DNA of 64,000 bases from positions 1-64,000 of the forward strand of contig NZ_JAVDDS010000016.1 of assembly GCF_030848475.1 (NCBI RefSeq), in the 5' to 3' direction. Each line of letters opens with the position of its first letter. The first letter of the stretch is position 1. This document shows, piece after piece, positions 1-9,354 of this stretch. Made by a program: the position numbers and the translations under genes. Under the pieces are notes generated by a model. It did not search any database. It had not been told where the DNA came from and was given only the letters and a program-made list of their open reading frames with translations. The stretch is from Herbivorax alkaliphila. Lineage in GTDB: Bacteria; Bacillota; Clostridia; Acetivibrionales; Acetivibrionaceae.

Positions 1-61
1 CTCTTATAGTAAAAATTTATACTACAATAAATTATATTTTTTATTTTATAAATTATTACAA

Positions 62-87
62 AAAAACCTCTTACAAAAGAGGTTTTT
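62..87. terminator. Bidirectional intrinsic terminator
   Basis: The arm AAAAACCTCTT is repeated inverted as AAGAGGTTTTT around a 4-base ACAA loop. A and T tracts flank it on both sides, so it can work in both directions. It lies about 140 bases beyond the mgsA stop and probably ends the mre-min-mgsA transcript. Bases 88-225 show no gene or other clear signal. Confidence 0.75.
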
Positions 88-225
88 AATAATCTTATTT
101 TAATGCCTTACAGCAAAGTAAAGAACATTAAAATTATATTTACTTTTTCATACATGCCTATACAACTTTTTAATTTGCATTAATAAAGCAAGCCTTTAAC
201 CAACTATTGGAAGCAGTTAGGCATT

Positions 226-621
226 TTACTTGGTAATTATTTCTCTCCAGTCAAGATCTCCTCTTTCGAGACCCCGTATTAACATCTCAGCAGTCCCAAG
301 GTTTGTAGCAAAAGGAATGTTATTTACATCACATAATTTAAGCAGATAATTTATGTCTGGTTCATGAGATTTAGCAGTCAATGGATCTCTAAAAAAAATA
401 ACAAGATCCAATTCATTATAGGTTGCTCTAGCTCCTATCTGCTGTTCTCCCATTACCCCAGGAAGGAATTTTCTTATTTTTAGACCTGCAAAATCAATAA
501 TCACAGAACCTGTAGTTCCAGTAGCAAAAAGATTATGCTCCTCGAGTATCCTCTTATAGGCAATACAAAAAGAAACCATTAATTCTTTTTTCTTGTCATG
601 AGCAATTAAAGCAATATTCAT
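226..621 (-). CDS. mgsA: Methylglyoxal synthase, variant active site
   Basis: This 131-residue protein belongs to the methylglyoxal synthase family, which converts dihydroxyacetone phosphate to methylglyoxal and phosphate in a cytosolic bypass of lower glycolysis. The N-terminal ALIAHDKKK, the phosphate-binding ATGTTG (residues 34-39) and the FFRDPL segment with its catalytic Asp are all present. The usual GGDQQ segment reads GEQQ here: one residue is missing and Glu stands where the general-base Asp (Asp71 in E. coli) is expected. Activity is therefore uncertain although the fold assignment is firm. The ATG follows AAAGGA. It is the last gene of the mre-min series, 18 bases after minE, so it is probably co-transcribed. 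Confidence 0.85.
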   Translation of the reverse strand: MNIALIAHDKKKELMVSFCIAYKRILEEHNLFATGTTGSVIIDFAGLKIRKFLPGVMGEQQIGARATYNELDLVIFFRDPLTAKSHEPDINYLLKLCDVNNIPFATNLGTAEMLIRGLERGDLDWREIITK

Positions 622-639
622 ATTATCCTTTCAAACTAC

Positions 640-924
640 CTATTTACCACTATCTTTTACTTTCTTAATAGGTATATTAGCCACTAAAGCTGGAACAACT
701 CTATCTCCTTCTTCGCCTTTTGTCCTAGTCATCTGAATATCTAAAGCGTCCTCATCTACATCCATGTAATTTGAAATAACCTTAAGTATTTCTCCCTTTA
801 CCATCTCTAAAAACTGAGGAGAAACATTCGCTCTGTCATGGATTAGAACCAATTTTAACCTATCCTTAGCACAATCCTTCGACTTTTTAGACTTGCCAAA
901 TATCTTTGAAAAATCCAAAAACAT
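640..924 (-). CDS. minE: Cell division topological specificity factor MinE
   Basis: The 94-residue protein has the MinE pattern: a short N-terminal membrane-targeting segment (MFLDFSKIFG), then the anti-MinCD region with AKDRLKLVLIHDRA (about residues 19-32) and a C-terminal topology domain. MinE stimulates MinD ATPase and drives MinCD off the membrane at mid-cell so that the Z ring forms there. A GAGGAGGAG ribosome binding site lies between the minD stop and this ATG. The 13-base gap and shared direction show a minD-minE operon. Presence of MinE, rather than DivIVA alone, is usual in Clostridia. Confidence 0.95.
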   Translation of the reverse strand: MFLDFSKIFGKSKKSKDCAKDRLKLVLIHDRANVSPQFLEMVKGEILKVISNYMDVDEDALDIQMTRTKGEEGDRVVPALVANIPIKKVKDSGK

Positions 925-937
925 AAGTCTCCTCCTC

Positions 938-1738
938 TCAATTTGCCTTTAACCCAAATAATTTTTTTATTCTAAACATGAACCCTTCTTCATCTTCTAA
1001 ATTTAGCAATGGAACATCATGTCCCATAATCCTTTTTGTCATTCCTCTATAAGCTTCTCCTGCAAGAGATTTTTTATCAGTAACTGCAGGTTCCCCTCTG
1101 TTTGTAGATACAATTATTTTTTCATCATCTGGAACAACACCAACAAGATCAATTGCAAGAATATCTATAATGTCATCTATAGACATCATATCTCCACGTT
1201 TAACCATATCATTTCGAACTCTATTAATAAGAAGTTTAGGATTTCTAACATCATTAGCTTCTAAAAGACCAATTATCCTATCTGCATCTCTAACAGCTGA
1301 AACTTCTGGCGTTGTAACTACTATAGCTTTATCAGCACCTGCAATTGCATTTTTAAAACCCTGTTCAATACCAGCAGGACAATCTACCAATATATAGTCA
1401 AATTCCTGTTTTAATTCCTCACATAGCTTAATCATCTGTTCTGGAGTGGTAGCAGATTTATCTCTTGTCTGTGCTGCTGGTAGAAGAAACAATCCTGCAT
1501 ACCTCTTGTCCTTTATTAATGCCTGCTTTAACCTGCATGTTCCTTCAACAACATCAACCAAGTCATACACTATCCTGTTTTCAAGCCCCATTACAACGTC
1601 TAGATTTCTAAGTCCTATATCAGTATCAAGCAAAACTACCTTTTTGCCTTCAAGTGCCAAGCCTGTCCCAATATTAGCAGTAGAAGTTGTTTTTCCAACT
1701 CCCCCTTTACCTGAAGTTATTACAATAACCTCTCCCAT
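938..1738 (-). CDS. minD: Septum site-determining ATPase MinD
   Basis: This 266-residue ParA/MinD ATPase starts with the deviant Walker A GKGGVGKTT (residues 10-18) and has the DTDIGLRNLD switch region and the VDCPAG motif. The C-terminal FRIKKLFGL can form the amphipathic membrane-targeting helix of MinD. ATP-bound MinD dimers sit on the membrane and recruit MinC to block FtsZ polymerisation away from mid-cell. Length matches the family. GGGAGG lies 9 bases before the ATG. It sits between minC and minE, but the minC-minD gap of 246 bases is longer than usual and shows no gene. Confidence 0.97.
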   Translation of the reverse strand: MGEVIVITSGKGGVGKTTSTANIGTGLALEGKKVVLLDTDIGLRNLDVVMGLENRIVYDLVDVVEGTCRLKQALIKDKRYAGLFLLPAAQTRDKSATTPEQMIKLCEELKQEFDYILVDCPAGIEQGFKNAIAGADKAIVVTTPEVSAVRDADRIIGLLEANDVRNPKLLINRVRNDMVKRGDMMSIDDIIDILAIDLVGVVPDDEKIIVSTNRGEPAVTDKKSLAGEAYRGMTKRIMGHDVPLLNLEDEEGFMFRIKKLFGLKAN

Positions 1739-1984
1739 TTATTTTTACCTCCCAACATGTAATCAATTAAGAATGTTAAGCTCAAAGATACTATCCATTA
1801 TAATTCAAAGAATATTACTTTTACTTGTTTTTCAGAAAATATAAATACTTTATTATCCCTCACTTAAACTATATATTTCTTTTAGTAATTTGTCAATTAC
1901 ACATTTATGTTTTTGTATTCATTTGTTTTTTAAAATTTTAAATTTTTTTACTGCTCAGCCTGATGAATTTTGAGTTTATAAACC

Positions 1985-2668
1985 CTACCCTCTAGAAGGC
2001 AAGTATCTATCTATATATACAAAATCATCTTTTATATAAGCCATTTCAGGAATAAATTGATTTTCAACCTGTTTATCATCTGGTGAACGAGTTATCACAT
2101 CTGCTATTCTTAACTGAGTCGGTTGTAAATTCAATGAAACAACTATTGCTTCCTTATTACCATTAGAGCCTGCATGTACAATTCCCCTTAAAGAACCCAT
2201 TACAACTGCATTTCCTGTTGCAATAACTTCTCCTCCAGGATTAACATCTCCAATAACCACTATATTGCCATCAAAACGCACTAATTGTCCTGAGCGAACT
2301 GTTCCTTTGTGAAATTTTGTAATTCCCTCTTCTAAACCCTTAAAATAAAAATTACTCATCTTTATTTTTGAATGAGGTTTTGGAGAACTTTTCTTTTCTA
2401 TTTGCACATACTCCTGTGTATCTTCTTCAAAACTTTTAATCTCTGCCCCGCTTTTGTTTTTTAAAAGTTCAAATACTTTGTTTTCCTCTTCTTTTGAAAG
2501 CTTTTTACCTCTATACTTAACTTTAAGGTTAACGCCTTTAAAAAACTTTCCGCTAGAAGAAATCTTATCTTCTACTCCCTTTAAAACAGTTTCAAAATCT
2601 TCCTCTTCGTTCATAATTATAATTAAGCTATCTAATGAACCTTTAAAAATAACGCTACTGTCACTCAT
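1985..2668 (-). CDS. minC: Septum site-determining protein MinC
   Basis: The 227-residue protein has the MinC layout: an N-terminal FtsZ-inhibiting domain (about 1-100) and a C-terminal beta-helix dimerisation domain (about 120-220) containing GTVRSGQLVRFDGNIVVIGD and GSLRGIVHAG. It inhibits FtsZ assembly when recruited by MinD. The start is placed at the second ATG (2668): GGAGG directly abuts the upstream ATG at 2677, whereas it is 9 bases from this one. It follows pbp2 in the same direction after a 184-base gap holding a structured element. Confidence 0.93.
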   Translation of the reverse strand: MSDSSVIFKGSLDSLIIIMNEEEDFETVLKGVEDKISSSGKFFKGVNLKVKYRGKKLSKEEENKVFELLKNKSGAEIKSFEEDTQEYVQIEKKSSPKPHSKIKMSNFYFKGLEEGITKFHKGTVRSGQLVRFDGNIVVIGDVNPGGEVIATGNAVVMGSLRGIVHAGSNGNKEAIVVSLNLQPTQLRIADVITRSPDDKQVENQFIPEMAYIKDDFVYIDRYLPSRG

Positions 2669-2739
2669 TCTATACATCCTCCATCAAATATCATTTTATA
2701 AAAACCACATAAAACACAATATACATATTTATTATTACA

Positions 2740-2801
2740 TTCCTGAGCCCCCCTTTAAATGGGGCAAGGGTCAATCCCCTTACCAATAACCATCACAGGA
2801 A
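2740..2801. repeat. Three-way-junction-like palindromic element
   Basis: TTCCTG at 2740 pairs with CAGGAA at 2796. Inside lie two adjacent hairpins, GCCCC with GGGGC (2747-2765) and AAGGG with CCCTT (2766-2781). The element is much richer in G+C than its surroundings and sits between pbp2 and minC. It lacks a following T run on the minus strand, so a classical terminator is unlikely. It may be a repetitive intergenic element or an RNA processing site. Confidence 0.5.
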
Positions 2802-2852
2802 TTTGCAAAATCAGAGTTTCTATAAATTCCTACGATTCAAAAAACTGAGTTT

Positions 2853-4976
2853 TTATCGTGTAAATCTAACCTGGTCTGTTGTAATTCTATCTTCAGGAAA
2901 AATATTGCTATTCATACCAAAGTATTCTTTTAACACATCAACTGCAACTGGAACGGCATTAGAACCCCACACACCTTTTTCTATGACCACCGCAACTGCA
3001 ATTTCTGGATCATCAGCTGGTGCATATGCAATAAATAAAGCATCTGAAGATCTTGCACTTGTCTCAGGTGTACCAGTTTTTCCGGCCACAGTTATATCCT
3101 CTGGAAAGTCAACAAAATATCTGTATGCAGTACCATAACTTTCATTTACAACTGATTTTAAACTTTCATTTAAATAATCCATTGTTCCCTCTGACAAAGG
3201 TAAATTTTCATATTCTACATTTGTCTGCCTCACTATTGAACCATCGTGTTTCCTCACTTCTTTTATTACATGGGGAGAATACCTCTTTCCTCCATTAGCT
3301 AAGGTGCTGGTAAAATTTGCAATCTGCAAAGGCGTAAAAAGATTGTCAAATTGGCCTATTGAAGCCTGTGCAGTATCAGCTGGTCTCCAAACATCGCCTC
3401 TATGTTGCCTTTTTGTTTCTCTATTTGCTCTCATCCCTGCTTCTTCCCCCTGTAATTCTATGCCAGTTCGTTCACCTAATCCAAAGTACTTTGCCCATTC
3501 ATCAATGTTATCTATACCTGAATCAACTCCTAGTTCGTGGAAATAAAGATTACACGAAGTTCCCATAGCCTCTATTAAATCTAAATTTCCGTGTACAATT
3601 CCATAATTTCTATAGCTAAGACATTCAAAATCCCATCCACCTATATTATGTCTACCGCTGCATCTGATAATGTCACTACCTTCAGAAATTTTACCTGTTT
3701 CAACACCTGCAATTGCAGTAATGGGTTTGTATACAGATCCTGGAATGTATTGTCCATGTATCGATCTGTTAACCAAAGGAGTAGCACCATTATCAGGATT
3801 ATTAAGCTTTGCTCTGACCTGCTGTGCCTCTTTATCATTTGCTAAAAAGGCATCAGGATTATATGTTGGATAACTTACCATAGCAATTACTTCACCACTA
3901 TTTACATCAATTGCAACAACAGAACCTGCCTCCGTATCACCATAATATCTATCAGGCTCTTCTTCTGAAAGAGAATTAATTCTATCTATATTTCTCTCTA
4001 GAGATTCCATTGCAGCTTTTTGCAATCGTGAATCAATTGTAAGGACAATGTCATTGCCCGGAATTGCCGGGGTACTGCTAAGCTCCCTTGTAAGTCTGTT
4101 ATTTGTATCCACTTCAATTCTCTTTTGTCCATTAATGCCTCTTAAATCTTTTTCAGCTGTACGTTCTATTCCCGTCTTTCCTAATATATCATTCATTTTA
4201 TAACCTTCATCTCTAAGCCTTGCATATTCATCTGAACTTATAACACCGATATATCCCAAAACGTGAGCAACAGAACTTGCATCAATGTATCTTCTCTGTG
4301 GAACACTATCAATAATTACCCCTGGAAACTCAAAATGTCTTTCCTCAAGTTGTGCTACAGTTTCCATATTAACATCATTTGCAATTAAAAGAGGAGTTGA
4401 AGCATAATAACCTTTTATAAGCATATCATATCTAATTGTCATAATTTTATAAGCTTCTTCATCTGAATACTTTTCATCAATATAAAATTTCTCTTCACGT
4501 AAGAAATTAAAAACATCTTCTGGAGTTTCTAATTTTTCCAAATCTTCTTCTTTATTAATAATATCCTGTTTCCATCTTTCCAAAGCCTCTTCTGTGCTGT
4601 TTCGAGACCCAAATTCTATTGGATTAAACGTAAGATATTTTTCAAGATTTTTTTCATATAAACCATCATTATGCTCTTCGAGTACATTTATAAGCCTAAG
4701 AAGCATTTCATCTAATTGCTGTTTTTTCATTTCTGTTCTTGCCAGCTGGACAGTATAAGCAGTTCTATTCACCGCTATTGGAAGTCCATTTCTATCAACA
4801 ATATTTCCTCTTGGAGCAATTACCTCTCTTTCTCTTATAATCCTTCTTTGAGACCTTTCTTCATGTTTTCTGCCATCAACTATTTGAAGATTTACAAGTT
4901 GAAATAAAATTGCTATAAATGCTAATAGAAAACCTATTATTATAATTACATATCTTTGATTGGCTTTTTCATTCAC
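2853..4976 (-). CDS. mrdA: Penicillin-binding protein 2 (elongation transpeptidase)
   Basis: This class B penicillin-binding protein of about 707 residues cross-links peptidoglycan during side-wall growth with the MreBCD elongasome. A single N-terminal membrane anchor (about residues 9-30) is followed by the dimerisation region and the transpeptidase domain. The catalytic Ser is in GSVYKP (about residue 414), the SxN motif is in GTSCN, and the third motif is AGKTGTPE. The start is the GTG at 4976, because GAGGGGG lies 7 bases upstream. An ATG farther upstream (5072) would overlap the end of mreD and has no such site. It lies in the order mreB-mreC-mreD-pbp2-minC, typical of Clostridia. Confidence 0.95.
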   Translation of the reverse strand: MNEKANQRYVIIIIGFLLAFIAILFQLVNLQIVDGRKHEERSQRRIIREREVIAPRGNIVDRNGLPIAVNRTAYTVQLARTEMKKQQLDEMLLRLINVLEEHNDGLYEKNLEKYLTFNPIEFGSRNSTEEALERWKQDIINKEEDLEKLETPEDVFNFLREEKFYIDEKYSDEEAYKIMTIRYDMLIKGYYASTPLLIANDVNMETVAQLEERHFEFPGVIIDSVPQRRYIDASSVAHVLGYIGVISSDEYARLRDEGYKMNDILGKTGIERTAEKDLRGINGQKRIEVDTNNRLTRELSSTPAIPGNDIVLTIDSRLQKAAMESLERNIDRINSLSEEEPDRYYGDTEAGSVVAIDVNSGEVIAMVSYPTYNPDAFLANDKEAQQVRAKLNNPDNGATPLVNRSIHGQYIPGSVYKPITAIAGVETGKISEGSDIIRCSGRHNIGGWDFECLSYRNYGIVHGNLDLIEAMGTSCNLYFHELGVDSGIDNIDEWAKYFGLGERTGIELQGEEAGMRANRETKRQHRGDVWRPADTAQASIGQFDNLFTPLQIANFTSTLANGGKRYSPHVIKEVRKHDGSIVRQTNVEYENLPLSEGTMDYLNESLKSVVNESYGTAYRYFVDFPEDITVAGKTGTPETSARSSDALFIAYAPADDPEIAVAVVIEKGVWGSNAVPVAVDVLKEYFGMNSNIFPEDRITTDQVRFTR

Positions 4977-5028
4977 AACTGCACCCCCTCGCAATGGAAA
5001 TGTTTTTATCGTATTTCTAAGGCATTGC

Positions 5029-5544
5029 TTAGTATTTTCTCGATAATCTTTTAGAAGTTTCAGACCACTCATTAATTTTATAAACTATTATATAAATAAA
5101 TATTGAAACAACGCTATTATATAAAGCCTCAGGTAAAATTATATGTCTTAATGGATAAAACAACTCTAATTTATTTCTAAAAACCGTATGAAAAAAATAT
5201 ACACTGTATTCGTAGACTACTGTAGACACAAGTATGAAAAAAATAACTGCAAAAATATTTTCCTTATATAGCCTTTTATTTAAAGAACCTATGCAAAGAC
5301 CAAGATATAATCCCAGCAAAGCATAAAGCCCAATAACTCTTCCAGAAATTACATCGTGCATTAATCCACTAAAAAATCCAAGTATTGCCCCTTCAATGTT
5401 ATTGCCCTGAAAAGCCACAACCACAATCAACACCATTAATAGATTCGGCTTTACGTTAGATATTTTAAAATAATCCAAAACTGTCGATTGTAACAAAGCA
5501 AATATAAATACCAGCAAAGTATATCCTATTATTTTTACCCTCAT
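5029..5544 (-). CDS. mreD: Rod shape-determining membrane protein MreD
   Basis: The protein of about 171 residues is almost wholly hydrophobic, with about five membrane segments, and is recognised as MreD by character and by its place between mreC and pbp2. It is part of the membrane complex linking MreB filaments to wall synthesis. The ATG at 5544 is preferred over the TTG codon just before it, because GGAG lies 5 bases upstream of the ATG. It overlaps neither neighbour: 52 bases separate it from the pbp2 GTG and 30 from the mreC stop. Confidence 0.9.
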   Translation of the reverse strand: MRVKIIGYTLLVFIFALLQSTVLDYFKISNVKPNLLMVLIVVVAFQGNNIEGAILGFFSGLMHDVISGRVIGLYALLGLYLGLCIGSLNKRLYKENIFAVIFFILVSTVVYEYSVYFFHTVFRNKLELFYPLRHIILPEALYNSVVSIFIYIIVYKINEWSETSKRLSRKY

Positions 5545-5574
5545 CAATTCTCCACATCCCTGATACCCTTTAAA

Positions 5575-6402
5575 TTAGTACTTTCTATTTAATACATACA
5601 CCTCTTCAATTCTTTTTAAATCAACAGTTGGTTCAATTATCGCATACCTGTTTAGTTGATTGTTTACCTGTCTAACTTCTTTTACCTCTCCTATTACAAT
5701 TCCTCTTGGATAAATCCCTCCTAGTCCGGATGTTTCAATTGTATCTCCTACAGATATATCAACATGGGGTTCAATATATTCAATTCTACAAAGACCATCA
5801 TCTTTAAGACTCAAATCACCTTTTACCACTACTAAATCTCTTGTTCTAACTATGCGAGCACTTACTGTGCTGTCAACATCAATAATAGAGATAACTTTTG
5901 ATGACATTATATCTGTTGTCATCACTCTTCCTACAAGGGCATTTTGAGTTATAACTGTGTCATTTTCTTTTATACCATCATTAATCCCCACATTAATAGT
6001 AAAGACATTAAACCAATTTCCAATATCTTTTGCTATTACATTGGCTCCATAAAACTCAAAATCACTAAACTGATCTTTTATATTCAATGCCTCTCTCAGC
6101 TCTTCATTTTTCTTGCGAAAAGCTTCAAGTTCTCTTACCTCATCTTCTAGTTGAATAACACGTTTTTTTAGTTCATCATTTTCTTCTTTTAAGGTTTCCA
6201 CATCACCAAAGTAATTTGTCACTCCTCCAACTTTATCACCAGTGTAACTGGCAAACTGTTGAAATGGAGATATCACAAAATTAAATGCACTTCCCAGATA
6301 ATTAAATCTGCTATTTGGTCTTGAAGTTATTCCTATCACAATCAAAATAATAACTGTAAAAAGCAACAGTAAGAATGATTTTTTTTTGAATAATCTAATC
6401 AA
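5575..6402 (-). CDS. mreC: Rod shape-determining protein MreC
   Basis: This 275-residue protein has one N-terminal membrane segment (about 9-26), a coiled coil (about 65-100, rich in E, L, K and R heptads) and the paired beta domains typical of MreC, with VIAKDIGNWFNVFTINVG and GLGGIYPRGIVIGEV segments. It is an extracytoplasmic scaffold of the elongasome that connects MreB/MreD to PBP2. The start is a TTG at 6402 with a GGGGGG site 7 bases upstream, and no ATG lies near the N-terminus. It begins 12 bases after the mreB stop. Confidence 0.95.
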   Translation of the reverse strand: MIRLFKKKSFLLLLFTVIILIVIGITSRPNSRFNYLGSAFNFVISPFQQFASYTGDKVGGVTNYFGDVETLKEENDELKKRVIQLEDEVRELEAFRKKNEELREALNIKDQFSDFEFYGANVIAKDIGNWFNVFTINVGINDGIKENDTVITQNALVGRVMTTDIMSSKVISIIDVDSTVSARIVRTRDLVVVKGDLSLKDDGLCRIEYIEPHVDISVGDTIETSGLGGIYPRGIVIGEVKEVRQVNNQLNRYAIIEPTVDLKRIEEVYVLNRKY

Positions 6403-6414
6403 GAGGTATCCCCC

Positions 6415-7437
6415 CTATCTAATTTTCTTTGGAGAAATAAGAAGCTTCCTCAATGTCTCTATTTCATCCACAACCCTTCCTGTCCCAAGAACTACGCAAT
6501 CTAAAGGATTATCTGCAACAGAAACAGGCATACCAGTTTCTCCTCTAATTAACCTGTCCAAACCACTTAAAAGTGCTCCTCCACCTGTAAGTACAATCCC
6601 TCTGTCCATGATGTCTGAGGCTAATTCTGGTGGTGTTTTTTCAAGGGTATATTTTATTGAATCGATTATTGAATTTATAGGTTCTTTCAATGCTTCAGAG
6701 ACTTCTGTAGATGTAATCATTATGTTTTTAGGAAGACCTGTGATTAAGTCCCTGCCCCTTATTTCCATAGACTCTTCCTTAGCCTTCGGATAAGCTGCTC
6801 CTATTTCCATTTTTATTCCCTCTGCCGTTCTTTCACCTATCATTAAATTATATTCTTTTTTAATATAATGCACAATAGATTCATCCAATTCATCACCAGC
6901 AATTCTTAAAGACTTGCTGGTAACTATACCTCCAAGAGAAATCACAGCAACCTCGCTTGTTCCTCCTCCAATATCTACAACCATACTCCCTGATGGTTCT
7001 TCAACGGGAAGTTTTGCCCCAATTGCCGCAGCCATTGGCTCTTCAATTAGAAATGCTTCCTTTGCTCCTGCATGAGTTGATGCCTCTTCCACTGCTCTCT
7101 TTTCCACTTCTGTAACCCCTGATGGAACACATATAACCACTCGTGGCTTCCCAATCATCCCCTTTGACATTGCTTTTTTAATAAAATATTTAAGCATGCT
7201 CTGGGTTACATCAAAATCTGCTATAACTCCATCTTTCATAGGTCTTATTGCAATTATATCCCCTGGAGTTCTTCCTATCATGTTTTTTGCAGAATCACCA
7301 ACTGAAAGCACCTCTCCAGTTCTTTTATTTATCGCAACCACAGAAGGCTCTCTTACAACAATTCCTTTTCCTCTTACCTGAACTAATGTATTTGCCGTAC
7401 CTAAATCTATTCCAATGCTCCTGGAAAAAATAGCCAT
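6415..7437 (-). CDS. mreB: Actin-like rod shape protein MreB
   Basis: The 340-residue protein is a full-length bacterial actin. The phosphate-1 loop [10 protein letters not shown] is at residues 8-17, the phosphate-2 motif [13 protein letters not shown] in the middle and the adenosine motif [12 protein letters not shown] near residues 285-296. It forms short membrane filaments that direct side-wall synthesis with MreC, MreD and PBP2. GAGGAG precedes the ATG. It is the first shape gene after maf, only 30 bases away, so transcription probably starts at the maf promoter. Confidence 0.97.
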   Translation of the reverse strand: MAIFSRSIGIDLGTANTLVQVRGKGIVVREPSVVAINKRTGEVLSVGDSAKNMIGRTPGDIIAIRPMKDGVIADFDVTQSMLKYFIKKAMSKGMIGKPRVVICVPSGVTEVEKRAVEEASTHAGAKEAFLIEEPMAAAIGAKLPVEEPSGSMVVDIGGGTSEVAVISLGGIVTSKSLRIAGDELDESIVHYIKKEYNLMIGERTAEGIKMEIGAAYPKAKEESMEIRGRDLITGLPKNIMITSTEVSEALKEPINSIIDSIKYTLEKTPPELASDIMDRGIVLTGGGALLSGLDRLIRGETGMPVSVADNPLDCVVLGTGRVVDEIETLRKLLISPKKIR

Positions 7438-7467
7438 TTTTTTATTCTCCTCTCGTACAATTAACAG

Positions 7468-8061
7468 TTATATTATATCAACTTTAAATTTGTTTAATAA
7501 AGTTTCCAACTTTGCTAAAGGCAATCCAACAACATTAAAATAACAGCCATTGATTTTTTCTACAAGTACTGAACCCAAACCTTGAATTCCATATGCACCA
7601 GCCTTGTCAAGAGGTTCTTTTGAATCAACATATGCCTTTATACTATTGTCAGACAACTCTTTTATTTTTACATCAGTTATCTCAAAATCACTTATACCCT
7701 TCATATCAAAAGCGTCAATAACAGCCACTCCTGTCATAACTTTATGCCAGCTTCCCTGAATATGCTTTAACATTTCAAAAGCTTCCTGATTGTTTTTAGG
7801 TTTTCCTAAAATCTTATCTTTTACAACTACAGTATCTGAACCAATAACCAGACACCTTTCATCTTTTGGTAAACTCTTCGATATATCTTTTGCTACAAAA
7901 TGAGCTTTTTCATATGCCAAAAATTTTACCAATTCATCAGCTTCTAAATTCATACTGTTAGTCTCATCAATATCAGGTTTTATAACTTCAAACTCCAAGC
8001 CTATTTGAGTCAAAAGCTGACGTCTCCTAGGCGATGAAGATGCTAAAACTATTTTTATCAT
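7468..8061 (-). CDS. maf: Maf-like nucleotide pyrophosphatase
   Basis: This Maf/HAM1-like protein of about 197 residues hydrolyses non-canonical or modified nucleoside triphosphates to monophosphates. The signature ASSSPRRRQLL is at the N-terminus, and the catalytic SDTVVV region and KAGAYGIQG follow. The ATG at 8061 is chosen because the GAGGTG site fits it; an upstream GTG is itself part of that site. It heads the mre-min operon. In many Clostridia radC lies between maf and mreB, but here it is absent. Confidence 0.93.
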   Translation of the reverse strand: MIKIVLASSSPRRRQLLTQIGLEFEVIKPDIDETNSMNLEADELVKFLAYEKAHFVAKDISKSLPKDERCLVIGSDTVVVKDKILGKPKNNQEAFEMLKHIQGSWHKVMTGVAVIDAFDMKGISDFEITDVKIKELSDNSIKAYVDSKEPLDKAGAYGIQGLGSVLVEKINGCYFNVVGLPLAKLETLLNKFKVDII

Positions 8062-8088
8062 AATCACCTCATACTACTCTCTTAAAAT

Positions 8089-8117
8089 ATAATATCTCTT
8101 TTAAACCAAAAGTTCAA
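8089..8117 (-). promoter_or_regulatory. Probable sigma-A promoter of maf-mre-min operon
   Basis: Read on the minus strand, TTGAAC is followed after exactly 17 bases by TATTAT. The site lies 28 bases before the maf ATG, correctly placed and oriented for the whole maf to mgsA series. Confidence 0.6.
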
Positions 8118-8254
8118 AACATATAAACTTTTTAAATAAATATTATAAACTGACACATATACTATTATAATCACACAAACTATCCTATTTCAACAAAATT
8201 TGAATTTAAATGTTGTTATTTTTTTATTACAGCTAAGTAGTGCCTTATAAACAC

Positions 8255-8314
8255 TTCATATTCTCGATGGCAAAACCCAACGTTTCAACGGTTTTTGGGA
8301 GATGAGAATCGATT
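8255..8314. other. Imperfect dyad downstream of hypothetical gene
   Basis: ATTCTC near 8261 is inverted as GAGAAT near 8303, with CCCAA and TTGGG paired inside. It sits just beyond the stop of the minus-strand gene at 8330. It could be a weak transcript end, but no T run follows it on the minus strand. The rest of 8118-8329 shows no gene. Confidence 0.3.
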
Positions 8315-8329
8315 AATATTTCTTAGCCA

Positions 8330-9172
8330 TTATTGTTCACTTATATTTTTCTGTCCCTTATTAACTGGCTCTTTAACCTTTGGAATTATATTGTTTAAAC
8401 CCTCTATTATTTTGCTCATGTCACTTACACTTATTTCATCTAGACTATTAAAACCAGCCTCTTTAAAAATCCTCTTTAACACTGATTCATCATTAGGGTT
8501 TAGTCCTGCATTTTTTAATTTTTGTTTAAGATATTCTACTTGTCTCTTTGTAGCTTTTTTACTGACATTATTAAGTTGCTTTTTAGTATTTTTTTTAATG
8601 CTATCTTGAACATAATAAAATTCTTCATCTAAAAGTCTTGCTTCCTCAGGATATAACCAGTCATTTTCGCCCATTAATTTCCTTATAATTCTGTCACAAG
8701 CTCCTGTTATTGTCTTTTCCAAACCAAATTCTTTATCTTCAATAAGTTCCTTTCCTATTTTAAATTTTTCCCAATTAGTTAATAAATAATCCGAATTATT
8801 TCTTTCTTCTTTAGATATATTTTTCTTCTCAATTTTTTGTGCTATATATTTCTGATATCTATTATAATAATCAATTTGCTTTCCATCTACAATAATTTGA
8901 CCATTAATCATATCCCTTCCCTTGACTTTAACCATATAAATAGGAAGTTCAAGCTTGCCAATACCAGGAAAATCTACTTTGTTTTCTTTTACTAAATCAA
9001 TAGATACATCCTCAATTGATATTCCCTTCTCTTTTGCCTTTTTAAACAAAGCTTCTGCTTTCATTCTCAATTCGCCGCCTGCACCTTTATAAAAATCTTT
9101 ATCTGCATTATAGAATACTTCGGGCGTTGTTGTTTTGTTTTCTGGGTTAATAGATACATTATCTATAGACAT
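8330..9172 (-). CDS. Hypothetical protein, lysine-rich, unknown family
   Basis: I do not recognise this 280-residue protein. It is hydrophilic, rich in Lys, Glu, Asn and Ile, has no signal peptide or membrane segment, and is probably cytosolic. The N-terminal 35 residues look disordered. The middle (about 30-105) alternates short beta-like stretches, and the C-terminal half (about 110-270) is predicted by eye to be helical. AGGAGG lies 7 bases before the ATG, so translation is likely. It is a single-gene unit, divergent from mecA with a short shared upstream region. Confidence 0.75.
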   Translation of the reverse strand: MSIDNVSINPENKTTTPEVFYNADKDFYKGAGGELRMKAEALFKKAKEKGISIEDVSIDLVKENKVDFPGIGKLELPIYMVKVKGRDMINGQIIVDGKQIDYYNRYQKYIAQKIEKKNISKEERNNSDYLLTNWEKFKIGKELIEDKEFGLEKTITGACDRIIRKLMGENDWLYPEEARLLDEEFYYVQDSIKKNTKKQLNNVSKKATKRQVEYLKQKLKNAGLNPNDESVLKRIFKEAGFNSLDEISVSDMSKIIEGLNNIIPKVKEPVNKGQKNISEQ

Positions 9173-9354
9173 TAAATATCCTCCTATTTTTAATTTTGTA
9201 TTATTATTTGAATAATTTTAAGTATATAACACAGCCTATATTTGAGTTTTATGGAAATCTAATCAATATGCTTTTTGGACTTCTCTTTTTTACTAATAAC
9301 AAGTATAATATATATATAGGATACTATTATGTTAAGAAACAACGGAGGTGGCCA

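Noticed and set aside
9196-9354. N-terminal extension of the mecA frame
   Set aside because: The extension has no ribosome site and does not look like MecA; GGAGGTG directly precedes the internal ATG, where the family's usual start is found.
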